Positions 14,601 to 24,675 are shown, numbered from the stretch's first letter. The stretch: 64,000 nucleotides of DNA from Taeniopygia guttata (GCF_048771995.1 NC_133063.1:16100063-16164062), one strand, 5' to 3'. Numbers and translations: made by a program. Notes: generated by a model from the letters alone, not told the origin.

Positions 14601-16092
14601 ACGAAAACCAACAAACTGAACTGAGAAGTCCGCAGCTGCTGTCCCCTTGGGGCTAGGCTGCCGCAGATATGTTTTATCTCCAGGTTTCCATGTTGCCACA
14701 CCCTCCGAGGCACCCGGGCGAGGGCCGGGAATGGGAGCACACAGCTTGATGAATGAAGCCCTTGTGGAACGCGTCAAAGCTGGATCGCGGTAACCGATAG
14801 TGCGAGGCGCTGCCGCCGGGCAGAGCGGGGTCGGGGAGCAGCCAGCGGCGCTCTCCTCCACCCGCGCTCACCTGAGCGCCCGAGCCCCCGGCCCGGCTCT
14901 GGCTGACGCGCCCGCCGAGCTCCGCTCCCAGCCCGCCGGAGGGGGTGTGTCCGCCCGGCCCAGCGGCGCACCTCACCCCGGCCCAGGAAGACGCCGCCGC
15001 CGCCCCCTCCCGAGCCGAGCCGCCAGCCCCCGCATCCCGTCCCCGCAGCCAAGCAGAGCTCTCCGCCAACTCCGCGTTCCAGGCCGCGGGTTCCGACGGC
15101 AGGAGCGGCGAGAGCGGCACGGACGCGGACTGCGCTGCCCTCGCCGAGTTCTCACACGGCGCAGCCGGGTCCGCCTACAGCGGCAGGAAACCCGAATCTC
15201 GCCGCCCTTGTGCTTCCCTCGCCGACGCGCCGAGCGAACTCGGTGACTCCTGCCGCCATCCTCCCCTCCCAGCCGCGCCGGACACGCCAAGTTCGCTCCG
15301 CTCCCCGGCATCTACCCCGGCCCTCGCTGCCCGCCGGGGCCGGGCCGGTTCCCGGCCGGCGCAGGTGGGCGGCGGGCAGGGCGCGGCGGGAGGCGCTGCC
15401 GCAGCCCCGCCCGGGGCGGCCGGCAGCTCCCGCCGGACAAGGGTCACCGCTGAGAGCAGGGGGAAAGAAAGGGGGGCGTGAAGGAGGGAAAGCTGTGAGC
15501 CAGCCCCGAAGCCAGAGCGGCGCGGCAGGCGGGGGGGCGCGCGGGGATGCTGGGCGCGCCGCTGGCCGGGTTCATCCGAGGACAAGCGCTCGCTCCCGCC
15601 CCCTTCCCTCCGCCACCGCTGACCTGTGTGCACCCTGTAGTGCGCCTTGAGGTGGGAAGACTTGCCGTAGACCTTGCCGCAGCCGCTGTAGGGGCACTTG
15701 TGCCGCTTCTCGGCCGCCAGCTTCCCCTTAGGGGCGGCCCCGGCGGCGCGCAGGCGGGGGGGCGGCCCCGGCGGGGGGCTGCGGGGAGGGCTGGAACCCT
15801 GCTCGGTGGCCGCGTCGCTGTCGGAACCCGCGTCCTCGTCGGGGCTCTCCACGCTGTCGCTGCAGACGGAGGGGGCGGGCAGCGGCCGGTACTTGTTCAG
15901 CTCCAGCAGGCTCTTGGCGATGGCCAGCAGGGCGCAGTAGTCCTTCCAGGCGTCGCGGGGGTCGCGCAGCTCCCGGGCCGCCTCCCCCTCGCCCGGCACC
16001 TTCAGCCGCGCCGCCTCGGGCACGGCGGAGCGGTTGGAGATGGAGACGAGGCACTGCGCCGCTACGAAGTCCACGTACGCGACGGCCGACAT
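5427..16092 (-). CDS. KLF9: Krueppel-like factor 9 (BTEB1), two coding exons: join of 16092-15624 and 5659-5427
   Basis: KLF9 is a nuclear GC-box/CACCC-binding zinc-finger transcription factor, induced by thyroid hormone and glucocorticoids. It often represses by recruiting SIN3. Joining the exons gives 702 nt, encoding 233 residues plus stop; human KLF9 is 244. Residues 1-15 ([15 protein letters not shown]) match the family start and hold the AAxxL-type SIN3-interaction helix. Further family landmarks are the [22 protein letters not shown] block and the acidic, serine-rich [14 protein letters not shown] segment, followed by a Pro/Ala-rich linker. Three C2H2 fingers follow at residues 133-155 (C133, C138, H151, H155), 163-185 and 193-213, with TGERP/TGEKQ linkers. 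The start ATG at 16092 is the first that gives the conserved MSA...[13 protein letters not shown] terminus. The C-terminus is a serine run ([12 protein letters not shown]), unlike the mammalian tail as I recall it. KLF13, KLF14 and KLF16 are close relatives but lack this N-terminus. Confidence 0.97.
5660..15623 (-). other. KLF9: KLF9 intron (phase 1, about 10 kb)
   Basis: The donor reads ACAG|GTCAGC on the minus strand at 15623 and the acceptor CCCCACAG ends at 5660, so both obey the GT-AG rule. The intron interrupts the glycine codon just after finger 1, the expected KLF9 position. Apart from the CpG-rich promoter-proximal 900 bp and one MIR-like SINE trace at 10868-10930, I see no repeat family, exon or RNA gene in it. 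The frames annotated by length alone (up to 117 codons) are unremarkable. Intronic enhancers are plausible but no convincing full GRE or TRE was found by eye. Confidence 0.9.
10868..10930 (+). repeat. MIR-like ancient tRNA-derived SINE, head portion
   Basis: The segment can be aligned by eye with the tRNA-related head of amniote MIR-type CORE-SINEs. It has an A-box-like stretch (AGCCTGGTGCTTAGTGCAC), then CCTGGGA, AAGGAAATTGGGTTTAAGCTCC as a decayed B box, and CTG. The GGGTT...TCC spacing and CCTGGGA core match the recalled consensus, but divergence is high and the CORE and tail are not clearly recognisable downstream. It would be a very old insertion fixed in the KLF9 intron. Confidence 0.45.
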
Positions 16093-16130
16093 GGTGCGGC
16101 CGCGCCCCGACGACAAGGGGGGGGGGGGGC

Positions 16131-16172
16131 TCACTGCTCGTCCGCCGGGCCGACCGCACCGCCGCCAGCCAT
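16131..16172 (-). promoter_or_regulatory. KLF9: upstream ORF of 13 codons in the KLF9 leader
   Basis: The minus strand reads ATG in a strong start context (G at -3, G at +4) and encodes MAGGGAVGPADEQ before TGA. It ends 38 nt before the KLF9 start codon, close enough to affect reinitiation. Translational control of rat BTEB by an upstream AUG in its leader has been reported, so this is a plausible avian counterpart, provided transcription starts upstream of it. Peptide function is not implied. Confidence 0.6.
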
Positions 16173-16212
16173 GGCCCGCCCGCGGCGCGGGAAAGAGCGG
16201 GGCGGAGGAGGA

Positions 16213-16240
16213 AGGGGGCGTGGGGGGCGAATAAATAGCG
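16213..16240 (-). promoter_or_regulatory. GC/CACCC box next to a TATA-like sequence upstream of KLF9
   Basis: The minus strand reads CGCTATTTATTCG (plus 16229-16241), an AT-rich island in otherwise CpG-rich DNA. Directly after it comes a C-rich box containing CCCACGCCCCC (plus 16213-16229), which resembles the BTE/GC box that KLF9 itself binds. If the AT-rich element acts as a TATA box, transcription would start near 16205, only about 110 nt from the ATG, yet still upstream of the 13-codon uORF. Autoregulation is an inference. Confidence 0.4.
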
Positions 16241-16258
16241 GGGCGCCGGGCAGGTCCT

Positions 16259-16411
16259 TCACCGCCGCCTCCCGGAGGCGGCGCGCAGTGGGCGAGGGGG
16301 GAGCGCCGCCCGCGCGGCCGGCCCGAGTCCGGCGCAGGGGCCGGGGGAGAGGATGGCGCTCGCCCCGCGCCCCGCGTGCTCCTGCCCGGGGGCGGCCGCG
16401 CCGGGGCCCAT
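16259..16411 (-). promoter_or_regulatory. candidate second upstream ORF (50 codons) with overlapping CRE-like site
   Basis: An ATG at 16411 on the minus strand opens a 50-residue Ala/Pro/Arg-rich frame that stops at 16259, well before KLF9. Its start overlaps TGACGTGA (plus-strand TCACGTCA, 16411-16418), one base from the palindromic CRE. Which role applies depends on where transcription begins: if the start lies downstream of this point, the CRE is promoter and the ORF is irrelevant. The amino-acid content reflects GC-rich DNA. Confidence 0.35.
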
Positions 16412-16545
16412 CACGTCAGGCGCGGAGCCCCTCCCGCCCCGGCCGGTCCGCGGGCAGGGCTGGCTGGCTGTGTTTACTTTCTCCCCCCCGCCACTCACGG
16501 CGCCCCTTTTCTCGAGGGGGGCGTGTCCGCCGGGCGGCCTCCCCG

Positions 16546-16867
16546 CCAATCGCCGCGCTCCCTCCCCAGGCCGCGTGCTACTCGGGGCGCCCCGCCGCGA
16601 CCGCTTAAAGCAGCGATGCCGGGGCACCGCCGAGGGCGCGATGGCGGGGGCGCCGCGGCTCCGCTCCCCGCCGCGGGGTTGGCGCCGCCGGTCCGGCCGC
16701 GGCCCGGAGGTGGGCGGCGGCGGCCTCGGGCGGGGGCCCGTGGTGGGGGCGGCGTGGGGCGGCGGCGCCGAGCGGGTTAAATGGCTCCGTGGAAGTCCTA
16801 CGGTCCCAGCAACGGGCCGGCCAATGGGAAGTGAGCCGGCTGATGTCACTGGCAGCACCCCGCCAAT
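16546..16867 (+). promoter_or_regulatory. three CCAAT boxes in the KLF9 upstream region
   Basis: CCAAT pentamers lie on the plus strand at 16546-16550, 16821-16825 and 16863-16867, all in the same orientation. They appear as ATTGG relative to KLF9. The last two are 42 bp apart. Each sits in a context close to the NF-Y preference (for example GCCAATCAGCG). Clustered, CpG-island CCAAT boxes are typical of NF-Y-dependent promoters. Confidence 0.5.
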
Positions 16868-17015
16868 CAGCGCGCGGTCCCGAAAGGTGCGCAACGCTTG
16901 GAGGCGCGGGGAGCGGCGGGCGCGCGCTCCGGCCGCGGCCCCCCCCCCCCCCACCCGCCTCCGGGGCTGCCCCGCCCGGTGCTTGTCCGTGACCCCGGCG
17001 CGACCCGAGCTGGCT

Positions 17016-17064
17016 GTCCCTTCCTTCCCTGCCCGTCCCTTCCCTGCCCGTCCCTTCCCTGCCC
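17016..17064 (-). repeat. G-rich 15-bp tandem repeat with G-quadruplex potential
   Basis: On the plus strand the unit GTCCCTTCCCTGCCC occurs at 17035-17049 and 17050-17064, with a variant copy carrying four extra bases at 17016-17034. The minus strand, the KLF9 sense strand, therefore has at least eight GGG runs with loops of 1-4 nt, which meets the usual G-quadruplex pattern. It sits about 930 bp upstream of the KLF9 ATG, in the promoter or the far 5' leader. Confidence 0.75.
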
Positions 17065-17390
17065 GCGGCACCGGCAGCCGCGAGATGGGGCTGCCCGTAC
17101 TGCCTCGGGACGGGGTCCCCGGTCCACGCGGGCAGGAGACGGGAGGACGAGCGCTGTGGAGGACTCGGGACCCCGCGAAGCCCCCCCGGAGAAACCCGGT
17201 GGCGGCGCTACGCGCTCCATCGCTACGGCGTCATCGTCGAGACAGGCGGCTCTGTAAGGTGGGGCAGAGGGGAACCCTCCGTGCCCCCAGTACCTCGGCG
17301 GGAGTCACCGAGCGGCACCACCAGGGAAGAGTTTTAGAGCCACCTGTTAGTGTCTGCCCTTGGCAAAAATAAAGGTCAGGTTGACGCTTA

Positions 17391-20300
17391 CCCCGTCGCC
17401 AACTAAGTGCCATCCAGCCTAATCGAATCCCAAAAATCTGTATGTCTACCCAAATAACACGCCCCCACCTCTGCCTCGTCGAACGCGCAAAGCTCATGGA
17501 GTGTTGTGAAAGCTAGCTGACCTGTGCTCAGCCAGAGGAGAGTCAAAAGTTTGCTTCTGGATCAAGCGTTATGTAAAAAGAGAAAAAGAAGTTACCATTA
17601 TCCCTAAGCCACCGGCACTGAGGTGTGAAGTGTGTCAGTGTGTTTTGCTGATTTGCAAGCATCAGGAGAGAGGGTAACGAAAAGACTCTGAAGTAATGCC
17701 CGTGAGCCTCTCTACAGCATTACCCAGAGTAACACGGGCGCCTCTGAAATCACCGTCTAGATGGAGAAGCACTCCTGTCGGGCAGAGGAGCTTTGGCTGG
17801 CTTTTGTGAGCTGCATCCCAAGGAGACTGGGTCCTGGCAGGCCAGGGTTCCTAACTGAATCTTGCTGTCCTCAGCCACAGCCCACCCTTCCTGACGAAAA
17901 CAGACAGGCCTTGAATAGTGAAGAGCTTTATGGGTTGCTATTAGTCTCATTAACTGAATGTGGAAATTATGAGGAAGTGGCTACTGAAATGAGGCAGTGT
18001 TGTTTTTTTCCTGCAGGAGATAAAAATTAGTAATGTCAGCCATTTTGTATGCTAGCACACTAGACCACTGCATGTAACCTTGAGCAGTAATAATCCTTTG
18101 CTGTGGATAATTGGCATCAGCCATGGATAATTTTATGTGTCATAACTCAGAAGAAAAAAAATCAAAATGCACAAACAAAACAAAAGAGCTAGAGGCTAGG
18201 TCTGTAAGTGGATGATGTAGGCTGATGAAGACCAAAGAGAGAACGTGAATATAGCAATGTACCTAACGAGGTGGTCTTCAGGTCTCAGTCATCAGTCAGC
18301 AGGTCACTCTTAACCCTGTTTTCACAGCATTTTTCACAGCTAATCTAGTATCCCTGGCCTCTGGTGCTTAAGAGACACCAGGCATAATAAGAGGTGTGAT
18401 ATCCAGGTCTGATGGGAAGGAGAAACAGAAGGTATTGTTGTTTCTTTACCACTAAAGCTGTTGATATATGTCTGGTTTCTGTATAGTACTGGTGCCTACA
18501 ACCTTCTGTTTCTTTCAGAGGAGCAACAGCATTTTACACAGAAAACTGCATCCCTGGTTTGTTAATCTGAATATCCAGGATGTAACTTCCCAAGCTAGAT
18601 GCTTTCTGTAATCTTTTTTCACTGCACTTTCAGAGCTTCTTTGGCTGACAGTGTCCAAAAGTTCCTGCTAGGAGATGTCTTAATCCACATTTCAGTAACA
18701 TGCAAATAGCTTTCCAGCGGGTGATTTGCTTATTTCATGTCAGATACTCACATTAGTAAATACCTCTGACATGAATTTGTACAGTTCAGAGAGGACAGTG
18801 TTAATAGCAAATTAAAATTAAAGAGACAAACCTTATCTGTTTGCAAGCTTGTTTTGTTTTAAAGTAACTTTTGGCTAATTTAAAGATTAGAGCATAATCT
18901 GTACCCAGTTCCACAACGAGGAAGCATACCAAGGTTTTAAAGTAATTCCAATATTCTTCCAAGAATATACTGCCTATTAAAGACAATATATTGCCTTTTC
19001 TTTAATGTATCTAGTAGTCCTAAACCCCAAGACTCCACGTGAATTATGTCCAAACAATACTTAAAAAGCAGTGCCAATTTTATTCTTGGAGAGATTGTCA
19101 AAATGACCATGTCCTGGAAGTAGGATTGTGCTAACAAACCTGTTTATCTCCAGATGATACAGGCCAGCACTCACATTAGACTGTGCTGATGGTAATACTT
19201 GGATACTTTTTTTAGAGCATGCTTTTAATCCATAGCTTGGTTTATAATTCACACTAATTTTTTGCAATAATTAGGCTAAACAAGCATGATCCCTTAGACT
19301 GTACAAACAAGGTGTGAAACTTGACAGAGGGGTAGGACCTAGGTAATCTTTAAGGTCCCTCTCAACTGAAACCACTCTATGGCTCTGAACCCACAACAGC
19401 ACTTGGATATAACTCGATAACACACCCCTTGACACCCGAGGGCACTCACTTGTGAAAGCCTGAAGTCCAAATTCAGCCCACTGTTACGGCTTCAAACCAG
19501 CTTCTGGTGGACAGATGTTTGTCGTCCGTGCAGTGCCTGGGTACAGGAATGTAGCACGTCCAGGCGGAGTCAGGGTGGAAGTTGTCAGTGGCTGCTTTTA
19601 AGGCAGCTGCTGTTTCTCTGGTCCAGAGGGATAGTGCATGGACAGGAACTGTGATGGGGAGTTGTGAGCAATGAAAACTGTGACTTCGAGGTGACTGAGA
19701 AAGGCAGGGGTAGGGGCTCAGGTAACAGCCATGTCAACCATCCTTTGCTCCATGCCCCCGAGTCTTGTGCACCCTGACCCCATGCCTAAAACATTGCACC
19801 TTCTTTTTGGCAGATGACGATGACACACACCTGGCAGGCACTCTTGGAGAAACCCAGACTGTGGGAACCCTCAAGTGTTTTGCTCCAAAAGCCAATTTAT
19901 GTAATGACCTTTAGTGCCACTATGGCCAAAAAAATTCCCTTTTCAGGACTACATGGTTTTGTAAAGATAGTTTGAATCAGGTGTTCTGTTGCTTTTTGTG
20001 GGTTGTTTTATGGAGCACAGAGGTTTCCTCTCCGATGGTATCTTTCTTCCAAGACAAAATGAAGAAATCTATCTTTTTTTCTGTATTAATATTTTCTAAT
20101 ATTTTGAAGGTCACAGGCTCCAAACATTATTCCAGATTCTGTTTTCACTTTTTTCATTCTCCAAGGCTCATGGCATAAGCTCCAAATGATTTGACAAGAT
20201 GCTGAGGGATTAATCAATTGTTAGTAATGGCTGAAATTATATATCAAGATAAATGGCCTGTTTGCTGACATGTGTTCTTAAAGCCTGTGACCACGCTGAA

Positions 20301-21640
20301 AATTCATGACTGATATTCTGGCAACGTGACAGAATGGTAATTCAGCTGTCATATAAATATGCACACATTATATTTTACATGTGTGTGGTATCTTTCATAC
20401 CAATGCATTGCCCAGATTGTCTGCATGTATTGTCAGGGAAATACAGCAACCTCTTCCACCAGACAACTGCCACAACTCCCATTGTGAAGACTAGTGTGGT
20501 AGGAAGTGCTTTAACCTTTTGAAGGAATGACTCTCAGCCACTGAACACGCAGAGCAGACAAAAGGTTGCTTTGTGTGATGCAACATAAACCTTCAAATTC
20601 AATTTTTATAGATCAGAAGGATTCAGCAGAGTTGCTTGCTATGTAAAGTCTTGCAAGACACATTAAGTGTCTGCTAACAAACTGTCCTTCCATTTTAAAA
20701 GCAGCTGTACAGTAGAAGGCTGCTGACAGAAGATGCTTCTGGCCTGAAAATCCAGGAGTATGAGGATTATCAGTCTCAAACGTCCTTTAGAAACAAGCAC
20801 TGTGGATACAGAGCTGTGTTCTTTTCCTATTTACTACTAAACATACTATTTACTACTTGGAGACTATGTTTCTCTTTTCTTACCTTTAACTTCTTCTGGT
20901 CTAATTCTGCCCTTATTCTGCATGACAGGATTGATTGTGATCTTGGTCTTGAGGTCCTTCTAATACCTCTTGAACTGCAGCGTAACTATGAGCAATTCAG
21001 CTGATCTTGAACCTCTGTAATAAGGATGGCTCCTCCTTCCTGGATCTTATCTCTGCAGGTGGTAAGCATGCAGGAGATGTGCCTCAATGACATTACAGCC
21101 CACTTGGGCACCAGGGATCTGCATTTCAACTTGGTTTAGGTGCCTATAGTGGTGTAGCCATGGCAGCATTGAACTCAGCGTGGGCTAGCTGCTTGAGTAT
21201 GCACTCAGGAACCCAGATGGGTTTTACAACCTGCATCAGACACCATCCTTCAGTGTACATATGGGTGTGTGAATCTCAAGTTCTCAAGAAAGGTAGACTA
21301 GAGTTAATTTGGGAACATCTACCTTTGACTGTAGCGAGGACATCCAGTGAAAAATGAGCTGGCAGCAGAACAGCCATAACATATGTGAGGAATGTGGACT
21401 GGAGACCAGCCTCCGTTGGCAGCACTTGGTCAGAGCTCACCAGGTCAGTTTGTTGAGTGCTGTTGAATGCAAGGCCTTCAAAACTTCCTGATTAACATTG
21501 GCACAGGAGTTGGTGGCAGCTCTGCTGTTTCACCCTGTAAGGCTGTCATAGTGATACAGGTGATAAGCACCGTCGGGCAGCTCACTCCTTGGATGAGATA
21601 TTGCAAAAGAAGAGAAAAAAGGCAGAAAAAGGAGAGGGGT
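17391..21640. other. intergenic upstream flank of KLF9, no gene recognised
   Basis: No coding exon or RNA gene is recognised. One plus-strand open frame at 17761-18030 (89 codons, starting MEKHSCRAEELW) lacks any domain signature. It could at most lie in a divergent non-coding transcript from the KLF9 island. An exact octamer ATGCAAAT (18700-18707) lies in a homeobox-type AT-rich stretch. A CR1 tail fragment occurs at 19325-19392. Confidence 0.5.
19325..19392 (+). repeat. CR1 LINE 3'-end fragment
   Basis: The motif series GACCTAGGTAATCTTTAAGG, TCCCTCTCAACTGAAACCA and CTCTATGGCTCTG matches the 3' terminus of CR1 elements (TTGGACTAGATGATCTTTAAGGTCCCTTCCAACCCAAACCATTCTATGATTCTATG type) with considerable decay. 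Only the last 70 bp or so remain. CR1 copies are usually 5'-truncated and lack target duplications. Confidence 0.6.
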
Positions 21641-21654
21641 GGAAAAGCAGTGCG

Positions 21655-22095
21655 CTGAAGTGCTTTGAGGGTAGTGTGAGGTCCTCGAGGGCGGAGAGGC
21701 GGTCAGTGCAGGCAGGGGCTCCTGCCGGGTGCCGTCGCAGCCCCTCGGGCTCCGGCAGCGCTGCCCGCAGCCCCGCTCCGCACTGCGGGCTGCGGGCATA
21801 CGTGCGGCGCCGGCGCGGTGGGGCCCGCCGCGGCCATCGCCGCTTTAAGGCGGCGCGTCGGTGCGAGGGCCGCGGCGGCGGGTTCAGCTGAGGACACAGC
21901 CCCAGTTCTCAGAAATCCCCGCGCTGCGGGAACATCGCGCTCCGGCACGGAACGCGCTGCCCTAGATCGGGGGTGCCGGGCCCGCCCCCCGCCCGCCGCC
22001 CGCCCCCGTGAGAGCCGCCCCACGCACACCCCACCCGCGGCCCCCGCCACGCCGCGGCTCTGCGGCTGTTCTCCGCGCCGAGATCTGCCGCTGCT
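21655..22095. promoter_or_regulatory. orphan CpG-rich block, left half of a pair 5-6 kb upstream of KLF9
   Basis: A sharp CpG-rich block begins in AT-rich flank and ends abruptly at about 22095. It contains many CG dinucleotides and GC boxes. It also contains a minus-strand ATG at about 21836 in strong context (GCGGCGATGGCC), opening a 44-codon Ala/Pro-rich frame that ends at 21703. No known protein is recognised. Such islands normally mark promoters, so this may drive a non-coding RNA, an alternative KLF9 first exon or an enhancer RNA. The function is unresolved. Confidence 0.55.
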
Positions 22096-22589
22096 TTTAA
22101 TGTTATTGTTTTGTTTGTTCGTTGGGTTTTGTTGCATTTTCTTCTTCTAATTTTTTTTTTCCTAATCAGTATTATTTTATTTTAAATTCACCGCGGAGAC
22201 GCGCCTGCAAGAAAACGGCGTCATCTACTTCAACCCTCTGTCTCCAAAAAACCCCCAACCCAAATAAAAAAAACATTAGGTTATTTTATACATAGGTATA
22301 CTTTAGATTACATATAGAAAAATGTTTAAAAGCATATAGAACATTATTTACATATATAAAATTGAGATCATAGTATATCTACAACATAATAATACCTACC
22401 GATATTTTTGTTTTATATTTAATATCTAATAAATGCATACTTATTGTATATATTATTACATATACACATGCATACCTACATCGTATTCATATATAATAAA
22501 TACAGTATGTGAGTATTTAAATAATAAACAAGCAAAATGTATGTTGCATTTGAATTTTTTTTATTGTTTTCGTTTGTTTGTTTGTTGGT
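22096..22589. other. AT-rich core between two CpG-rich blocks, with a possible small terminal exon
   Basis: About 490 bp of very AT-rich DNA (many ATATA and TAATA runs) separates the two CpG-rich blocks. At its left edge is a long pyrimidine tract ending in CTAATCAG (22162-22169), a good splice-acceptor pattern. An open stretch of 32 codons follows, including LQENGVIYFNPLSPK, then a TAA at 22265-22267 overlapping AATAAA at 22263-22268. This fits a small plus-strand terminal exon but could be coincidence. Confidence 0.3.
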
Positions 22590-23060
22590 CTGTCTCGGTG
22601 GGGAGGTGTCCGAGCGAACCATCAGTCAGTCGGCAGGCGGGCTGGGCAATCGAGGAGCCGGCGGCGGACCGGGAGCGACAGGGCCGGCAGTCCGCGGGAG
22701 CACACTCTTCCTGGGAGCTTGGGGGGCGGAATTACAGCCGCCCGCGGTTTATTAATAGCGCCGCGCCCGCGCCAGTACGTGTGTGGCAGAGATACCCCTG
22801 TCCCAGCACCTACCCCCCCACTTTACAGCCACAGCTCATTCTCCTCCTTCTCCTTCTTCCCGGGAAGAGGACGGGCGTCCCCGGCACTGGCTCCGCCCCG
22901 CCTCACCTCGGATGCCCTCCGCCGCCTCCGCCTTCCTCCCTCCCGCTCCGCCTCCTCCGTGCCCGCCGCCCGTGCCCTGCCCCGCCGGGTCCCGCTGCCA
23001 GTGCTCCCCGCCGTCCTCAGGGTCCCCTTTTATCCACTTCCAAAGTCTCCCGGACTCCTG
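22590..23060. promoter_or_regulatory. orphan CpG-rich block, right half of the pair
   Basis: This second GC-rich block includes many CG dinucleotides up to about 22770, then a long C/T-rich stretch with poly-C runs to 23060. At about 22748-22757 the AT-rich TTTATTAATA lies among CpG-rich sequence and reads TATTAATAAA on the minus strand, a possible TATA-like element. The plus-strand open frames that cross it (up to 237 codons) are rich in Pro, Ser and Arg and match no recognised family. Confidence 0.5.
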
Positions 23061-24214
23061 TGGGCTTATGGCTTCCCTTGCTGCGTGCTGCTGATTTATT
23101 TTTGAGAAAGGTGGCATTTCTCTGCAGAGGCACCCGAAGGGGTTAAATCCAGCCTAGTTGACCCACCACTGAAGGACCTTCAAGCTGAGACGGTGTCACA
23201 TTGACTCCTCAACAGCCCATTGCCAAACTGAGATGTCACATTAACCCAGAAAAAAATAGAGACCGTGCCACATTAACCCACAGCCAAAACTTGAGATGCT
23301 GCCAAGACATGAGGCGTCACCTTCCTGCTGCAGTAGAGCTGCAGCGCCCTTCTACCACAGCACCAACACCTCTCGTGTTACTGTGACCCTGACCTCTGTG
23401 TATGCACAGTTCCTGAAATTTTTCTTTTTCTGCAGAACCATGATAGCAGGTTATTCTCCTTTAACTTAATCATCCAGGATTTTTTGCACAAAAGACAGAA
23501 AGGTTTTAGAGAGGGTGAGAGGCAGGGAAAAAGAGAATGTTTGTCTAGTACATCCTGAAAATCATATGCATTTTAAAAAATGTTTTACAATACAGTATTT
23601 AATTTATTTATCTAATTCCCTTCCCCTTTGCTGCTTTTTTTCATCAAAAACAAAAGCTTCAGGGAGAGGGTGCAAGGGGGCAGAAGAGGGGTAAGGAGGG
23701 TTGGTGAGTGTTGTCTGACTTTACATTAGACTTTCCTGAAGTGCTAGCTGAAATTGAAGATGCTTGTATTTTTCTCCCTGGAGGATTCACCCGACAAAGT
23801 GAAGATCTTTTGCAACCAATCTCTCACCACTGTGAGAGAATTTGCTACTGCAAATTCTCCAGCAGTGGGAATCCTGAAGCATTAGCACAGACTGGCTTTA
23901 GAGCTTTCTCAGCTATAGCACATGGGAGACCTGCTGGATTGCTGTAATTGTAAGAGTACTGGCAACTAACTTTACAGTAATGTGGCAATTGCCACTGCTG
24001 GTGGTGTTACACTCGTGAGAGTTTTCCTTAGGAGGTTTGGTTCTTCATAAGAAGAAATTCTTTCCAGACAAAGTGTCTGGAAGCAGCTTTGCAGTAAGAG
24101 GCCGGGTGTCCTAGCAGACACCCTGCAACAAGTGGAAGAGGCGCCGGCTGTTTGCTTTTGTAAAAAAGAAGGTAAGTGGTGTCCTGAGCTGCATTAGCAG
24201 CAGTGCTGCCAGCG
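23061..24214. other. intergenic, no gene recognised
   Basis: Nothing coding is recognised. Near 23381-23394 the plus strand carries TGACCC and TGACCT directly abutting, two nuclear-receptor half-sites with zero spacing. This arrangement is not the DR4 expected of a thyroid-hormone element. Confidence 0.4.
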
Positions 24215-24675
24215 GTCATTGATGATGTCTCGCCTGGAGTGCTGGGTCCTGCTGCAGAGTCCCAGGTACAGAAGGGACATGGCCATACTGCAGCAAGTCC
24301 AGCAAAGGGCTGCAGAGATGTTTAGGGGACTTTTCCTGTGAGAAAATACAGGGAATTGTGACTCGAGCCTGGAGAAAAGAAGGCTCGGGAGGGGTGGAAT
24401 CTTAAAAGTGTATACAAATATCTGAAGGGAGGTCACACAGAACAACTGGTGGTGGGCACAAATTAAAAGCACAGGTGGCTCCCTCTGAACATCAAAAGAC
24501 ACAGTAAGGCTGACAGCAATGGCACTGGCTGCACGGGGAAGACTCCATTCATCATAAGCAGCTGGAACACAGCCCTGGGCAACAGGCTGTAGGAGGGCCT
24601 GCCTGGCCAGGGACTACACGACCTCCACTCCAGATGACCTTTCCAACTGCAACCAGTCTGGTTCTGTGACCTGAT
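24215..24675 (+). repeat. CR1 LINE fragment (end of ORF2 and 3' UTR)
   Basis: Successive stretches follow the CR1 order. They include TCTCGCCTGGAGTGCTGGGT, AGTCCAGCAAAGGGCTGCAG, GAGCCTGGAGAAAAGAAGGC, ATATCTGAAGGGAGGTCACA and CAGCTGGAACACAGCCCTGG. The terminal block is GATGACCTTTCCAACTGCAA. It is a decayed, 5'-truncated copy in plus orientation, with its terminal octamer repeats eroded. Confidence 0.85.

Larger units (their letters stand above)
14690..17390 (-). promoter_or_regulatory. KLF9: KLF9 CpG island: promoter, 5' UTR and exon 1
   Basis: Base composition shifts abruptly from AT-rich intron to very GC- and CpG-rich sequence at about 14.7 kb and returns to background near 17.4 kb. The island covers the start of the intron, coding exon 1, the 5' UTR and the upstream promoter. 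Within it are CCAAT boxes, a CRE-like site, GC boxes, poly-G/poly-C runs (about 16117-16129 and 16940-16951) and a G-rich tandem repeat. Rat BTEB mRNA is known to have a GC-rich 5' UTR with an upstream AUG, which agrees with the features here. The transcription start cannot be fixed from sequence. Long open frames on both strands here are composition artefacts. Confidence 0.85.

Noticed and set aside
16093-16134. In-frame N-terminal extension of KLF9 starting at 16134
   Set aside because: The codon there is GTG, not ATG, and the conserved KLF9 N-terminus begins at the ATG at 16092.
14674-17372. Several open frames of 110-350 codons on both strands
   Set aside because: They lie in the KLF9 CpG island, overlap one another in many frames and are Arg/Pro/Ala/Gly-rich, which is the signature of stop-poor GC-rich DNA. 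Only the KLF9 frame has family matches.
22433-23146. 237-codon plus-strand open frame
   Set aside because: It starts in AT-rich sequence and continues through a C/T-rich block giving Pro/Ser/Leu-rich translation, with no recognised domain.
23381-23394. Candidate thyroid-hormone response element
   Set aside because: The two half-sites abut with no spacer, whereas a DR4 needs four bases between them.
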